DNA of 64,000 nt from RCC1774 sp050330855 (GCA_050330855.1 JBHJNL010000147.1:8008-72007); one strand, 5' to 3'; shown: positions 51,821 to 60,421, counted from the first letter of the stretch. A program made the numbers and translations. The notes: generated by a model not told the origin, from the sequence alone.

Positions 51821-53533
51821 ATGTCTGATACTCCCATGAAGTTTGCCGATCTTGCGATCGCACCTCCCCTGCTGCAAGCCGTCGAAGAAGCGGGCTATGA
51901 ATCCCCGTCCCCGATCCAAGAAAAAAGCATTCCTCCCCTGCTCGAAGGGCGAGATCTACTCGGTCAAGCCCAAACCGGCACCGGCAAAACCGCCGCCTTT
52001 GCCCTGCCGCTGCTCAGCCGGATTGATTTATCGCTGAAGCATCCCCAAATCTTAGTGCTTACCCCCACCCGTGAGCTAGCAATTCAGGTGGCCGAAGCCA
52101 TGCAAGCATACGCCCGACATCTAGACGGCTTTCAAATTGCTACTCTCTATGGGGGCCAAAACATTAGCACCCAACTACGCCAGCTTCGACGCGGCGTTCA
52201 TGTCGTTGTTGGTACACCTGGACGGCTCATCGATCACCTCAAGCGGGGCACCCTGAAGCTCGATAACCTTGCCACGGTAGTTCTGGACGAAGCCGACGAA
52301 ATGCTGCGTATGGGCTTCATTGAAGATGTTGAACTAATCCTTGAAAAAACACCCGCCGGACGGCAGGTAGCTCTGTTTTCGGCCACAATGCCCTCGGCGA
52401 TCCGTCGCGTGGCTCAGACTCATCTCAACAATCCCGTCGAAATCAAGATTAAGTCCAAGACCACTACGGTGGCGAGCATTACTCAGCGCTACTGGCAGGT
52501 GCAGGGGCTGCAAAAGCTCGATGCCCTTACCCGCATCTTGGAAGTAGAAGATTTTGAAGCCATGCTGGTGTTTGTCCGTACTAAGGTGATGGCAGCCGAA
52601 CTGACCGAAAAGCTAGAGGCACGGGGCTACTCCACCGCAGTCCTGAGCGGCGATGTCAGTCAAGTTCTCCGTGAAAAAACCGTGGAGCGGATCAAGAGTG
52701 GCCGTCTCGACATTATTGTCGCCACTGATGTTGCAGCCCGTGGTTTAGATGTCGAACGGATTAGTCACGTCATTAACTACGATATTCCCTACGACACTGA
52801 AACCTACGTTCACCGGATTGGTCGCACCGGTCGGGCAGGGCGCAAGGGAGATGCCATTTTGTTTGTATCCCCCCGTGAAAAGCGAATGCTGCGGTCCATT
52901 GAAAAGGCAACCCGGCAGCCCATTGAGCCAATGAAGATTCCGAGCCACGCCGATATTGCCGATCGCCGCATCGTGCAGTTTAAGCGAATGATCACCGATA
53001 CGATTGAAGACCAAGAGCTGGGCTTTTTTGAAGATCTGATTAGCAACTATCAACAGGAGCAAGACTTGAGTTTGGGCGAAATTGCAGCCGCGCTTGCCCA
53101 TCTGGTCCAGCGGGAGCGTCCGCTCGTGCCCTCAGAAAAAGAAGCCAGAAAAGATGCAGCCTCTGGTACCAGTGGATGGGCCGCAGATCTAGGGAAGCCG
53201 TCAGATCTTGCGATGCAGCAGTTTCGCATTGAGGTAGGGCGCGAACATGGGGTGCAGCCGAAGAATGTGGTGGGTGCGATCGCAAACGAGATCAATCTAG
53301 CGCCCAAATACATTGGGCAGATCAAGTTCTTTGACACCTTTAGTACGGTCTACCTTCCCGAAAACATGCCCAAGGAAGCGATCAAGCATCTGAAAACAGT
53401 CCGAGTCTGTGGTCAACAGCTCAGAATCAGTCAAGAAGAAGCCTTTAAGAGCAAGGACTCGAAAACACCTCGTGCTAAGGCTAGTCGAAAGTCAGGGAAG
53501 TCTCCGAAAAAACAGCAAAAAGCTCAAGTTTGA
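51821..53533 (+). CDS. DEAD-box RNA helicase, CsdA/CrhR type
   Basis: This ATP-dependent RNA helicase of 570 residues has the Q motif (SPSPIQEKSIPPLL), motif I (AQTGTGKT), Ia (PTRELAIQ), II (DEAD), III (SAT), IV-V (VATDVAARGLDVE) and VI (HRIGRTGRAG). A C-terminal DbpA-type RNA-binding domain follows (about 470-540, FRIEVGREHGVQPKNVVGAI). A short basic tail rich in Lys ends it. The start at ATG 51821 (or 51836) is chosen because the TTG at 51794 lies upstream of the conserved N-terminus. Cyanobacterial members such as CrhR respond to cold and redox state; that role is not shown here. The leader (51609-51820) could carry such control. Confidence 0.93.
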   Translation: MSDTPMKFADLAIAPPLLQAVEEAGYESPSPIQEKSIPPLLEGRDLLGQAQTGTGKTAAFALPLLSRIDLSLKHPQILVLTPTRELAIQVAEAMQAYARHLDGFQIATLYGGQNISTQLRQLRRGVHVVVGTPGRLIDHLKRGTLKLDNLATVVLDEADEMLRMGFIEDVELILEKTPAGRQVALFSATMPSAIRRVAQTHLNNPVEIKIKSKTTTVASITQRYWQVQGLQKLDALTRILEVEDFEAMLVFVRTKVMAAELTEKLEARGYSTAVLSGDVSQVLREKTVERIKSGRLDIIVATDVAARGLDVERISHVINYDIPYDTETYVHRIGRTGRAGRKGDAILFVSPREKRMLRSIEKATRQPIEPMKIPSHADIADRRIVQFKRMITDTIEDQELGFFEDLISNYQQEQDLSLGEIAAALAHLVQRERPLVPSEKEARKDAASGTSGWAADLGKPSDLAMQQFRIEVGREHGVQPKNVVGAIANEINLAPKYIGQIKFFDTFSTVYLPENMPKEAIKHLKTVRVCGQQLRISQEEAFKSKDSKTPRAKASRKSGKSPKKQQKAQV

Positions 53534-53752
53534 CCTGAGCGCAAACCAACGGTAGATCGAGTTACGCCCATATAGAACATCGTGGTCTGCTTTTTGCCCA
53601 TCACCAAGAAGCAGACTTCGTAGCATCCCAACATCCCTTTGTCTCTCAGCATTTGACTAATATGAGAAGCAAAGGGATTTGACGTAAATATATGCAGCTC
53701 AAGCCTGCTTGTCTCTCAAAAAGTGAGAAATATTATCCTCTAAATCATTTGA

Positions 53753-53848
53753 TATAGCGGATTTCAGATCTATGGAGTATAGAATGAGACATGCCAGTTA
53801 TAGCTTTCAGAGATTATACTGCTCTCTGTAATTATGAAATCCGCTATA
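53753..53848. mobile_element. Palindrome-ended 96-bp element (MITE-like)
   Basis: Exact 14-bp terminal inverted repeats (53753-53766 and 53835-53848) enclose 68 bases with no coding potential. Both ends begin with TA, and the outer sequence TATAGCGG fits insertion at a TA dinucleotide, as in IS630/Tc1-mariner elements. The element lies at the end of a broken Uma2 gene. It may therefore be a non-autonomous element that interrupted that gene. Family assignment is inferred from the ends alone. Confidence 0.55.
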
Positions 53849-54034
53849 AACAAATATAAGTAACGACTCAGACTGCAGCAGTAGCATATCGATGCGCCGC
53901 ATTGAAAGGCTAGTGACATCGACCTCAACCACAAGGTTAGGGGGCAAAGCCGGAATCTCAGGATCAATCCCTTCTAGGCGGGACAAATTTTTGAGATAAA
54001 AGAATTTTCGGCGGCGAAGTCTCCCGACGGTCAA
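53849..54034 (-). pseudogene. Fragment of a Uma2 family gene next to the MITE-like element
   Basis: The minus-strand frame reads FYLKNLSRLEGIDPEIPALP and NLVVEVDVTSLSMRRIDM, which is the central Uma2 (DUF820) core (PPNLVVEVDVTS). Neither an N-terminal half nor the C-terminal YWIVD region is present. The frame runs into the palindrome-ended element at 53753-53848, so insertion probably cut the gene. The remaining bases of 53534-54129 hold no other gene. Confidence 0.6.
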
Positions 54035-54129
54035 GAAGTACTAATCTACTCAGAGCGCAGACATCCCAATTTACAAATCGTTCGTAATTGGTATTCCTTT
54101 AAGATAGAGAAAATGCACTCTCTACACCT

Positions 54130-54432
54130 ATGCAGAAGCTGTCCTTAAGCCTCATCAAGAGTATCTCTATTCTGCTGATTTCCACTGCATTAGGTCTAGA
54201 GCTATGGAATCTCTGGTGGACGCACACCACACAGAGTCAGTTTCCTGAAGTCTTACCCACAGCATTAAGCTTTGATCGCATTCTCCTTACGGTCCATGCA
54301 ATTGAAGGCGTCATCGCTGCAGCCTATGCACCGTCTAAACAGAAGCAGCCTGTATTCTATGGCATCTATACTTTCTTCACTGGAATGGTAGGTCTAGTAG
54401 AGCTGTTTCAACCCCAGGAGCACCCACAATGA
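54130..54432 (+). CDS. Small hydrophobic membrane protein of unknown function
   Basis: The 100-residue protein has three hydrophobic segments (about 10-28, 50-67 and 75-93). SISILLISTALGLELWNLWW and FYGIYTFFTGMVGLVELF are the clearest. There is no cleavable signal. I do not recognise the family. The stop overlaps the start of the YaiI-family gene (ATGA), indicating coupled translation. It may be a membrane partner of that protein, though no mechanism can be stated. Confidence 0.7.
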   Translation: MQKLSLSLIKSISILLISTALGLELWNLWWTHTTQSQFPEVLPTALSFDRILLTVHAIEGVIAAAYAPSKQKQPVFYGIYTFFTGMVGLVELFQPQEHPQ

Positions 54433-54881
54433 AAATCTGGGTGGATGCCGATGCCTGCCCTAAGGCCATTAAAGAAATTCTCTATCGGGCATCTAGTCGA
54501 GTCAAAATTCCGCTGATTTTGGTTGCCAACCACTATCTGCGCCCGCCCGCTTCTGATCTCATCACAGCGATTCAAGTGCCCAAAGGATTTGATGGGGCAG
54601 ACCAACATATCGTTGACAATTTAGATCCAGGCGACCTTGTGATTACAGCCGATATTCCGTTGGCGGCGGATGTAATTGCTAGCCAAGCCCATGCCCTCAA
54701 CCCTAGGGGCGAATTCTATGATAAAAACAATATTCGCGAACGGCTGGCACTGCGAAACTTTATGGATGAACTCCGCAGTGGCGGTGTCGATACGGGCGGA
54801 CCACCTGCGCTACATCAACGCGATCTGCAAGCCTTTGCCAATCAGCTTGATCGGTTCTTAACAAAGCAGGTCAAACCCTGA
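54429..54881 (+). CDS. YaiI/YqxD family (UPF0178/DUF188) protein
   Basis: This is a 150-residue cytoplasmic protein of a widely conserved bacterial family of unknown biochemical role. The fold is related to PIN/NYN-like nucleases. Diagnostic segments are visible: KIWVDADACPKAIKEIL at the start, DQHIVDNLDPGDLVITADIPLA (split here), and NNIRERLALRNFMDELR. GGPPALHQRDLQAFANQLD closes the family pattern. The conserved acidic residues at Asp6, Asp8 and the DIPLA site could form a metal centre. It is coupled to the small membrane protein gene upstream by a 4-base overlap. Confidence 0.93.
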   Translation: MKIWVDADACPKAIKEILYRASSRVKIPLILVANHYLRPPASDLITAIQVPKGFDGADQHIVDNLDPGDLVITADIPLAADVIASQAHALNPRGEFYDKNNIRERLALRNFMDELRSGGVDTGGPPALHQRDLQAFANQLDRFLTKQVKP

Positions 54882-54907
54882 TCATGCTTAGGCAAGCATG
54901 ATCAGGG
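54876..54907. terminator. Perfect 14-bp stem-loop, bidirectional terminator candidate
   Basis: The arms 54876-54889 and 54894-54907 are exact complements around a 4-base loop. The stem covers the stop of the YaiI-family gene and ends two bases before the 3' end of the convergent symporter gene. A shared terminator for both transcripts is likely, though there is no long T-run. Confidence 0.65.
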
Positions 54908-54908
54908 G

Positions 54909-56333
54909 CTAGAGCAGGACATCTTTTCCCTGCTGACTTTCCCAAAGCCAAGCCATGAGGTAGACGGCAAATCCAGCTAGCATTCCTGGCAGAACTTCAT
55001 AGATAGAGGCTGAGAACTGCAGCGTCATATTCCAAAAAGCTGCAACAGCGACGCCAGTGATCATCATGGCGACTCCCACTACCGGACGTAAAGGCAGCGA
55101 AAACACGCGCACTACCAGCAGCGGTCCCAAACCACAGGAGAGGGCCGACCAGGCAAAGACGCCCAGGGCAAACATATTTTTGTTGCTGGTGAGTGCGATC
55201 GCAACAATTATCCCGGTCGAAATCAGCGTCGCCCGTTTTGCCCACCGATAGGAATCAGCCCACTGGGGGCACAGATCTTGGGTTAGCGCCGCTGAACAAG
55301 ACAGAATCTGAGAATCTGCCGTAGAGATTACCGCTGCAAAAATGCCTGCCAAAATCAGCCCCACTAGCAGGCCCGGTAACAGCTCTGTCGCCATCAGCGG
55401 CAATGCCAACTCAGGATCGCCACCCTCTAATAACCCCGGCACTAAAACACGGGCCGTTAACCCGGCAATCACCGCCGCTGTCGAAAAGATCACGTATAGC
55501 CCCGCATAGATATTGCGGGAGATATTCATCTGTTCGCTAGACTTAAGCACCATGGCCCGCACCATGATGTGCGGCTGTCCCACGACGCCAACGCCCCCCA
55601 TCAGCCAGCTCAGCAAAAATAAAGCAAAGCCAAACTTTAGATCTTTAGGGACCGGATCAATTAATGCTGGATCAAGTCCCTGGAGCTGAGTCCACATCCC
55701 TGTGAAGCCACCGCAGGCCGATAAGGCAATACCCGTTAGTAAAAACATGGCTCCCATCATCACAATCGCTTGAACCGCATCGGTCCAGATCGAGGCGCGA
55801 ATGCCGCCGGAGAAGCAGTACAGCACTACAATCAAGGCACCCAAAATAATTCCGATGGAGTAATCCCAGCCGAAAACGACGTGTAGCGCTTTGCTGCCAG
55901 CCAAGAGTTGGGCTGCGGCGTAGCAGCCGAGAAAAGCCAAAGTAATAAGGGCAGAAATAGATGCGATTGCACGATTGGGCCGTTCACCTTTTGCGATCGC
56001 ACCTAAAAAAGACCCGAAGGTATCGGTCCCTGCTTCAGCCGACCGCAGCCGCAGCCGTTTATGCACAAAGAACCAAGTCAGATAATCCCCAAGGAACCAG
56101 CCCACCAACAGCCACACCGAAGAAATTCCAGCGGTATAGGTATAGCCAATGGTGCTAATAAACATGCCGCCACTGTGGGCTGTGGCAAAGGCCGATAGCC
56201 CCGTGAGCCAGGGACCGACACTTCGACTCGCAAGCAAATAGTCGACGGTGGTGTTTTGCTGCTGGGTGGCAGAATATAGCCCAACACCTGTAAATAGAAG
56301 TAGAAAGAGAATGAAGCTAACCGCAACCAGCAT
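54909..56333 (-). CDS. Sodium:solute symporter (SSS/PutP family)
   Basis: This is a 474-residue membrane transporter with about 13 hydrophobic helices, coupling solute uptake to Na+ in the plasma membrane. TVDYLLASRSVGPWLTGLSA and AFATAHSGGMFISTIGYTY match the first helices of the PutP group. The region GGVGVVGQPHIMVRAM also matches that group. GIFAAVISTADSQILSCSAALTQDL is the conserved helix 8 region with the Na+-site Ser/Thr residues. Proline is the usual substrate of close families, but the exact solute cannot be read from sequence alone. The gene converges with the YaiI-family gene and shares the hairpin at 54876-54907. Confidence 0.9.
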   Translation of the reverse strand: MLVAVSFILFLLLFTGVGLYSATQQQNTTVDYLLASRSVGPWLTGLSAFATAHSGGMFISTIGYTYTAGISSVWLLVGWFLGDYLTWFFVHKRLRLRSAEAGTDTFGSFLGAIAKGERPNRAIASISALITLAFLGCYAAAQLLAGSKALHVVFGWDYSIGIILGALIVVLYCFSGGIRASIWTDAVQAIVMMGAMFLLTGIALSACGGFTGMWTQLQGLDPALIDPVPKDLKFGFALFLLSWLMGGVGVVGQPHIMVRAMVLKSSEQMNISRNIYAGLYVIFSTAAVIAGLTARVLVPGLLEGGDPELALPLMATELLPGLLVGLILAGIFAAVISTADSQILSCSAALTQDLCPQWADSYRWAKRATLISTGIIVAIALTSNKNMFALGVFAWSALSCGLGPLLVVRVFSLPLRPVVGVAMMITGVAVAAFWNMTLQFSASIYEVLPGMLAGFAVYLMAWLWESQQGKDVLL

Positions 56334-56430
56334 ATTTTTAATTTTTGAGTAAGCAACACAAGCCTTCGATGCTGAATCCCCTGAAGGGACACCGCTTCAT
56401 CAAACTAGCAAAAGATAGAGAGGGTCTAAG

Positions 56431-57402
56431 ATGGCACGCAAAACCAGACGAAACTTCTTGATTGCAAGTTTAGCTGCAGCAGGAGGCGTCGTGAGCTGCA
56501 AAGCCCTGACGCAGACTAAACCCAACGTCGTCCCATTAACATTGTCTACAACTTCAAAAATGCCGGAGCGAGTGCTGGGTAAAACAGGGATAACGCTCCC
56601 TATTCTGGGCTTAGGCGGTGCTGGACAAACGCCACTGTCAAAACAGGGACGAGAAGCAGATGCGATCGCACTGATCGAAAAAGCCCTCCAGCTCGGCATT
56701 CGCTACTTCGACACCGCCGCTAGTTACGGCCCCAGTGAAGACTACCTCGGTAAAGTCTTGCCCCAGTATCGCCAGCAGATATTTCTCGCCAGTAAAACTG
56801 CTGCACGGGATCGCGATGGTGCTTGGCAAGAACTAGAGCGATCGCTCCAACGCCTCAACACCGACCAGCTTGATCTATGGCAATTGCACCATGTGTCTTA
56901 CCCAGAGCATCTTGAAGCGATCTTTGCCAAAGACGGTGCCATTCGCGCCATTGAAGAAGCTAAACAACAAAAGATCATTCGCTTCAGCGGTATTACCGGA
57001 CACCACGAACCTCAAATTATTGCTGAAGGTTTAAATCGCCATCCCTTTGACACGACTCTGGTCTCTATTAATGCTGCCGACCGTCACCATCCCCGGCCCT
57101 TTGCGCCTACGGTGCTGCCCGTGGCTCAAAAGCTAAACGTCGGCGTGATCGCGATGAAAGTCCCGGCCTACGGTAGATTACTCAAACCCGGTATTCTGAC
57201 CATGCGGCAAGCAATGGGGTATTCGCTCTCGCTGACAGGGGTCCACTGCTGCATCATTGCGGCGGAGTCTTCGCAACAACTGGCCGATAATGTTGCCGTT
57301 GCCAGCCAATATCAACCCCTGGCTGAATCAGTGATGAAAGATATCGAGACACTGACCGCAAATGTCTGGGAAGAAAATACCTTTTTCCGGGCTTGGGGTT
57401 AG
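56431..57402 (+). CDS. Aldo/keto reductase with Tat lipoprotein signal
   Basis: The N-terminus has a twin-arginine motif (TRRNFLIAS, Arg6-Arg7) and a lipobox-like VVSC with Cys23. The protein is therefore probably exported folded and lipid-anchored. The rest is an aldo/keto reductase barrel with the catalytic tetrad: Asp in IRYFDTAASYG, Tyr in the same motif, Lys in IFLASKTA and His in LWQLHHV. NADPH-binding sequences near the end are compatible (GVHCCIIAAESSQQL). A ribosome binding site GAGAGGG precedes ATG. An exported NADPH-type reductase is unusual, since cofactor is normally cytoplasmic. The gene's end overlaps the convergent glycosyltransferase-like gene by four bases. Confidence 0.87.
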   Translation: MARKTRRNFLIASLAAAGGVVSCKALTQTKPNVVPLTLSTTSKMPERVLGKTGITLPILGLGGAGQTPLSKQGREADAIALIEKALQLGIRYFDTAASYGPSEDYLGKVLPQYRQQIFLASKTAARDRDGAWQELERSLQRLNTDQLDLWQLHHVSYPEHLEAIFAKDGAIRAIEEAKQQKIIRFSGITGHHEPQIIAEGLNRHPFDTTLVSINAADRHHPRPFAPTVLPVAQKLNVGVIAMKVPAYGRLLKPGILTMRQAMGYSLSLTGVHCCIIAAESSQQLADNVAVASQYQPLAESVMKDIETLTANVWEENTFFRAWG

Positions 57403-58703
57403 TTTTTTGTCGGACCTATCAGCATAGGCAACTGACTTTCTCGCTCGATTAGGTGTTGATTGATGTACGCTAAACCGTCAGTTGTCAGCTCGGATTCAAG
57501 GGATTCAAGATCTATCTTTAAATTGAGCGAAGCAAGCGCCTTCTGCATTGATTGCGATGGATACCCCTGATCGCGAAACCCATGAACTAGCTTTAGGGTT
57601 TTGAAAGCATCAAACCAGCTCCATAGAAACAGTTGAAAATGCGGCAGGTCACTGCATTGGCGATAGGCTTGCTGCAGCCGAGTCTCTAGCTCCATGCTCT
57701 GCAGAATATCCAGCAAGAGAGCATCTGCAGGCCACCATTGTAAGAGTCCTTTGGTTTGGATGAGAGTGCGATCGCACCACAACTTCTCCACCAACCCCAG
57801 CCATACCTGAAGCTGCCCAAAAATCTCAGGGTGATAAAGCTGCAGGTCCGGCTCTGCCAAAAGTTTCCCCATCGCCGCCCCTGTACCAAAGGGAACTCGC
57901 TGCGACACTCTCGAAGACAGAGAAACAATGGGTGTTTTTAGACGAGCTACTTTGCCCGTTTTCGCCAACTTATTAAGCATGTAGAAATCTTCCGCTGCCC
58001 GCCGTTTCGGGAAGCCGCGCACCATCACATAGTTGCGGGCATTGATGCTCATTAAGCTACCAATGTTTTGAAATGCATAGGGAGACCCCGCCGCCGCCAA
58101 CTGAAGGACGTAATAGCGCAGTGAAATCTCATACTGCAAAATATTGCGGTGAATTGGCTGATGCCGAAAGGGATAAATTGTAGCGGCAACGTCTGGATCT
58201 GCTACCCCAAAATAGCTGCAGGGGAGTTCAACATCTGCATCTGTGCAGTGAATCCAAGGGGAAGCGACGAGGTGGTGAATGATACAAGCAACGGCAAGAT
58301 CCCCTCCAATTTTTCGTGCTAACCCTACCCCCTGCTTTTTCGGCAGCAAGCGCCCTTCACTGCAGCAGTCTACGATTAGCAAAGCAGATTGATTTTGGTA
58401 GGGAACCACCGTCAGCAGAGAGCCGCCAGGATAAAATTGCTCAAGAAAAGCTCGTGTATTCTGCAGCGAAGCCGCATAGTCAGACGTTGGTGCTCCATCT
58501 ACTTCAGCCGCATTAACCACCACAATCACCAGCGTATTTTGCAGGTCAGCAGGTAGCACCTGCTTTAGGCAGTCCAGTGCTTCGTCATAAATAGGAATAA
58601 CCAGGACAAATTCATAGGACTGCAAAAACAAGCTCGGCTTTAACTCAACCACCATCGGTTCGGCGTAGCGATTTAAATAGGAACGATAGGAATTAGCACG
58701 CAT
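57399..58703 (-). CDS. Glycosyltransferase-like protein (GT-A fold)
   Basis: The 434-residue protein has a nucleotide-sugar transferase-like core. FVLVIPIYDEALDCLKQVLP forms the first strand-helix unit, and WIHCTDADVELP carries a DxD-type metal motif. GSLMSINARNYVMVRGFP and RRAAEDFYMLNKLAKTG follow, with the Glu-Asp (ED) motif of family 2. No membrane segment is evident, so it is likely cytoplasmic or peripheral. The C-terminal ~150 residues are helical and unassigned. The donor and acceptor sugars cannot be inferred. The 3' end overlaps the aldo/keto reductase gene by four bases on the opposite strand. Confidence 0.78.
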   Translation of the reverse strand: MRANSYRSYLNRYAEPMVVELKPSLFLQSYEFVLVIPIYDEALDCLKQVLPADLQNTLVIVVVNAAEVDGAPTSDYAASLQNTRAFLEQFYPGGSLLTVVPYQNQSALLIVDCCSEGRLLPKKQGVGLARKIGGDLAVACIIHHLVASPWIHCTDADVELPCSYFGVADPDVAATIYPFRHQPIHRNILQYEISLRYYVLQLAAAGSPYAFQNIGSLMSINARNYVMVRGFPKRRAAEDFYMLNKLAKTGKVARLKTPIVSLSSRVSQRVPFGTGAAMGKLLAEPDLQLYHPEIFGQLQVWLGLVEKLWCDRTLIQTKGLLQWWPADALLLDILQSMELETRLQQAYRQCSDLPHFQLFLWSWFDAFKTLKLVHGFRDQGYPSQSMQKALASLNLKIDLESLESELTTDGLAYINQHLIERESQLPMLIGPTKN

Positions 58704-59134
58704 CTTTCCTATAGACCTTTTGCATGAATCTGCTCACACCTCTGCATTTGCCCCCCGGCCACCCGCCACTTGCTATGTCCTGTGGACAGGCTTCGCCAAC
58801 AAGTCGCAGTCGGACCCCGCGTCGGCGCAAGACGCAAGGGAATGCCGACCAAGAGAGGGGAACCCACCCCGTCGCGGAGCGTTCCGCCAGGAATACGCAG
58901 TGGCTTCCAATTCTGGGGGGAGAGTACTTAAAAATTTTATTGATTCCCGCCAATTCCAGTACGCCATACTCTCTTTCATTATTTTCAGATCGATCTTTAC
59001 TGTCAACACTCCAGACAGTTTATGCGACCAGAGAGCCGCAGTTCAGTAGCTTTTGGTAGTTGGGGTGGGATTTAATCAAACTCGGCTTTAGCAACAGTCC
59101 GGACTGTTGTCAAAAGTGATTTATGTCTTTGTCT
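58704..59134. other. GC-rich intergenic region, unexplained
   Basis: Bases about 58741-58925 are markedly richer in G and C than the surroundings and contain several short complementary blocks (for example GTCGGC with GCCGAC near 58813-58841, GCGGA with TCCGC near 58873-58882). All frames are open for 60-110 codons, but the translations are Arg/Pro-rich and lack a ribosome binding site or family resemblance. I read them as non-coding. It may be a structured RNA, a repeat copy or a decayed gene. No tRNA or known RNA was recognised. Confidence 0.4.
59092..59109. promoter_or_regulatory. Perfect 18-bp palindrome
   Basis: Bases 59092-59100 and 59101-59109 are exact complements with no loop, forming a symmetric site typical of a dimeric regulator. 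About 100 bases earlier there is a related 6-bp dyad with the ACTGTC core. It lies downstream of trmB and upstream of the glycosyltransferase-like gene. Confidence 0.4.
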
Positions 59135-59758
59135 TTACTGCCGCTGAAATTGGCTGCGGTAAACGGGCATTCCCTGCTCTAGGGTGGTTTGCTCTCGCTC
59201 GGTGGGGATGGGCAGTGGGTTCTCTGAGAGCCATTCCTGGCTCTGTCGCGTAAAGGCAGGGTTTTCGGAGATGCGATCGCACATCTCCTCCGCAACCTCC
59301 AACACATCAGACTGCACCAAAATCCAGCCGCCGGGCTTGAGGCAATCTGCTAAGGCTTCCACTAACTCTGGCTGCACCACTCGTCGCTTTTGGTGGCGAC
59401 GCTTGAACCAAGGGTCAGGGAACTGGATGGTGACCGCTTGAACCGACTGGGGCGAGAGTAACGTTTTTAACGACGTATTGATATTGCAAAACAGATAGTG
59501 CAGATTCGTAAGCTGCTGCTGATCGCGGTCTTGATTGGCACGATCCACCAGCGGCTGACGGATTTCTACCCCTAGAAAATTCCAGTCCGATTGGTGGGCC
59601 GCCATCTCTAGCAAAAATAGACCTCGAGCGCAGCCAATATCAAGGTGCAACGGCTGCTCTGGCTTCGCAAAAATCTCTTGCCAGTTCGGGGGCGCAGTTG
59701 CCACTAAATATTTCTGACTGAGGGGATTAACGTGCTGCCGCACTCGAACCAGAGTCAT
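59135..59758 (-). CDS. trmB: tRNA (guanine-N7-)-methyltransferase
   Basis: TrmB uses S-adenosylmethionine to methylate G46 of tRNAs. The SAM-binding start LHLDIGCARGLFLLEMA, the acidic loop FLGVEIRQPLVDRA, and the family hallmark TIQFPDPWFKRRHQKRRVV are present. QPELVEALADCLKPGGWILVQSD also fits. I start at ATG 59758, which gives 207 residues and the normal N-terminus; the longer frame would reach to 59809, close to the tRNA gene. The gene stands just downstream of tRNA-Arg on the same strand, 58 bases away. Co-transcription with a tRNA it may modify is possible but not shown. Confidence 0.94.
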   Translation of the reverse strand: MTLVRVRQHVNPLSQKYLVATAPPNWQEIFAKPEQPLHLDIGCARGLFLLEMAAHQSDWNFLGVEIRQPLVDRANQDRDQQQLTNLHYLFCNINTSLKTLLSPQSVQAVTIQFPDPWFKRRHQKRRVVQPELVEALADCLKPGGWILVQSDVLEVAEEMCDRISENPAFTRQSQEWLSENPLPIPTEREQTTLEQGMPVYRSQFQRQ

Positions 59759-59816
59759 TAATTCAACCCATAAATAAGAATTCCCCAATCTTAAGACCGG
59801 GGAATACAACAGTAAA

Positions 59817-59890
59817 CGGGCCAGGAGGGATTCGAACCCCCGACACCGTGGTCCGAAGCCACGTGCTCTAGTCCACTGAGCTACAAGCCC
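59817..59890 (-). tRNA. tRNA-Arg, anticodon UCG
   Basis: The minus strand from 59890 folds as a full cloverleaf. The acceptor stem starts GGGCTTG, the D arm has GCTC and GAGC, the anticodon arm is CGTGG-CTTCGGA-CCACG, and the T arm has GGTTCGAATCC. The anticodon is TCG, reading CGA (Arg). One U-U mismatch occurs in the acceptor stem (position 6 with 67). The discriminator base is G and no CCA is encoded. Confidence 0.95.
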
Positions 59891-59965
59891 AAAGCTTGTT
59901 TATCTTATCAGAGATTTCTGATAACGCTCTAGAAGAACAGACCCAGACCGCAATTTACCAGACTG

Positions 59966-60421
59966 TTACTTGAGTTTTTCCAGCGTTTTAATGGCCGTTT
60001 TGATGTGACCACCCACGTTGAGCTGTGAATTAAAGATTTTTTGGACAATCCCCTTTTTATCAATGATGTATGTGACGCGACCGGGCAAAAGCCCGAGGGT
60101 TGAGGGGACGCCGTAGAGTTTGCGTACCTGATCGCCTTCATCGCTGAGCAACTCGAAGGGGAGGCTGTGAGAGGCCGCAAATGCTTTGTGGGAATCCACT
60201 GAATCGGAGCTAATCCCAACCACCTCGGCTCCTAGTGTTTTAAATTCTTCATAACTGTCACGGAAGCCACAGGCCTCTTTCGTGCATCCAGGGGTATTAT
60301 CCTTGGGATAAAAATAGAGGACAACGGGCTTACGCTTGTATAAACTCTGCAGCTTCACTGACTTGCCTTTGTTCGATTTCAGCGTGAAATCGGGGGCAGA
60401 ATCTCCTACTTTGACGGCCAT
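59966..60421 (-). CDS. Peroxiredoxin, Bcp/PrxQ type
   Basis: This 151-residue thiol peroxidase reduces hydrogen peroxide and organic hydroperoxides with thioredoxin as donor. APDFTLKSNKG opens the thioredoxin fold. The peroxidatic and resolving cysteines sit five residues apart in NTPGCTKEACGFRD, the PrxQ pattern. VVGISSDSVDSHKAF and YGVPSTLGLLPGRVTYIID complete the fold. In cyanobacteria PrxQ is cytoplasmic or stromal-like and linked to the ferredoxin-thioredoxin system, of which ftrV is also present in this window. It lies upstream of tRNA-Arg, on the same strand. Confidence 0.95.
   Translation of the reverse strand: MAVKVGDSAPDFTLKSNKGKSVKLQSLYKRKPVVLYFYPKDNTPGCTKEACGFRDSYEEFKTLGAEVVGISSDSVDSHKAFAASHSLPFELLSDEGDQVRKLYGVPSTLGLLPGRVTYIIDKKGIVQKIFNSQLNVGGHIKTAIKTLEKLK

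Noticed and set aside
58720..59059. Two overlapping ~110-codon frames in the GC-rich gap
   Set aside because: Frames are open because of GC content; translations are Arg/Pro-rich, unlike any family I know, with no ribosome binding site.
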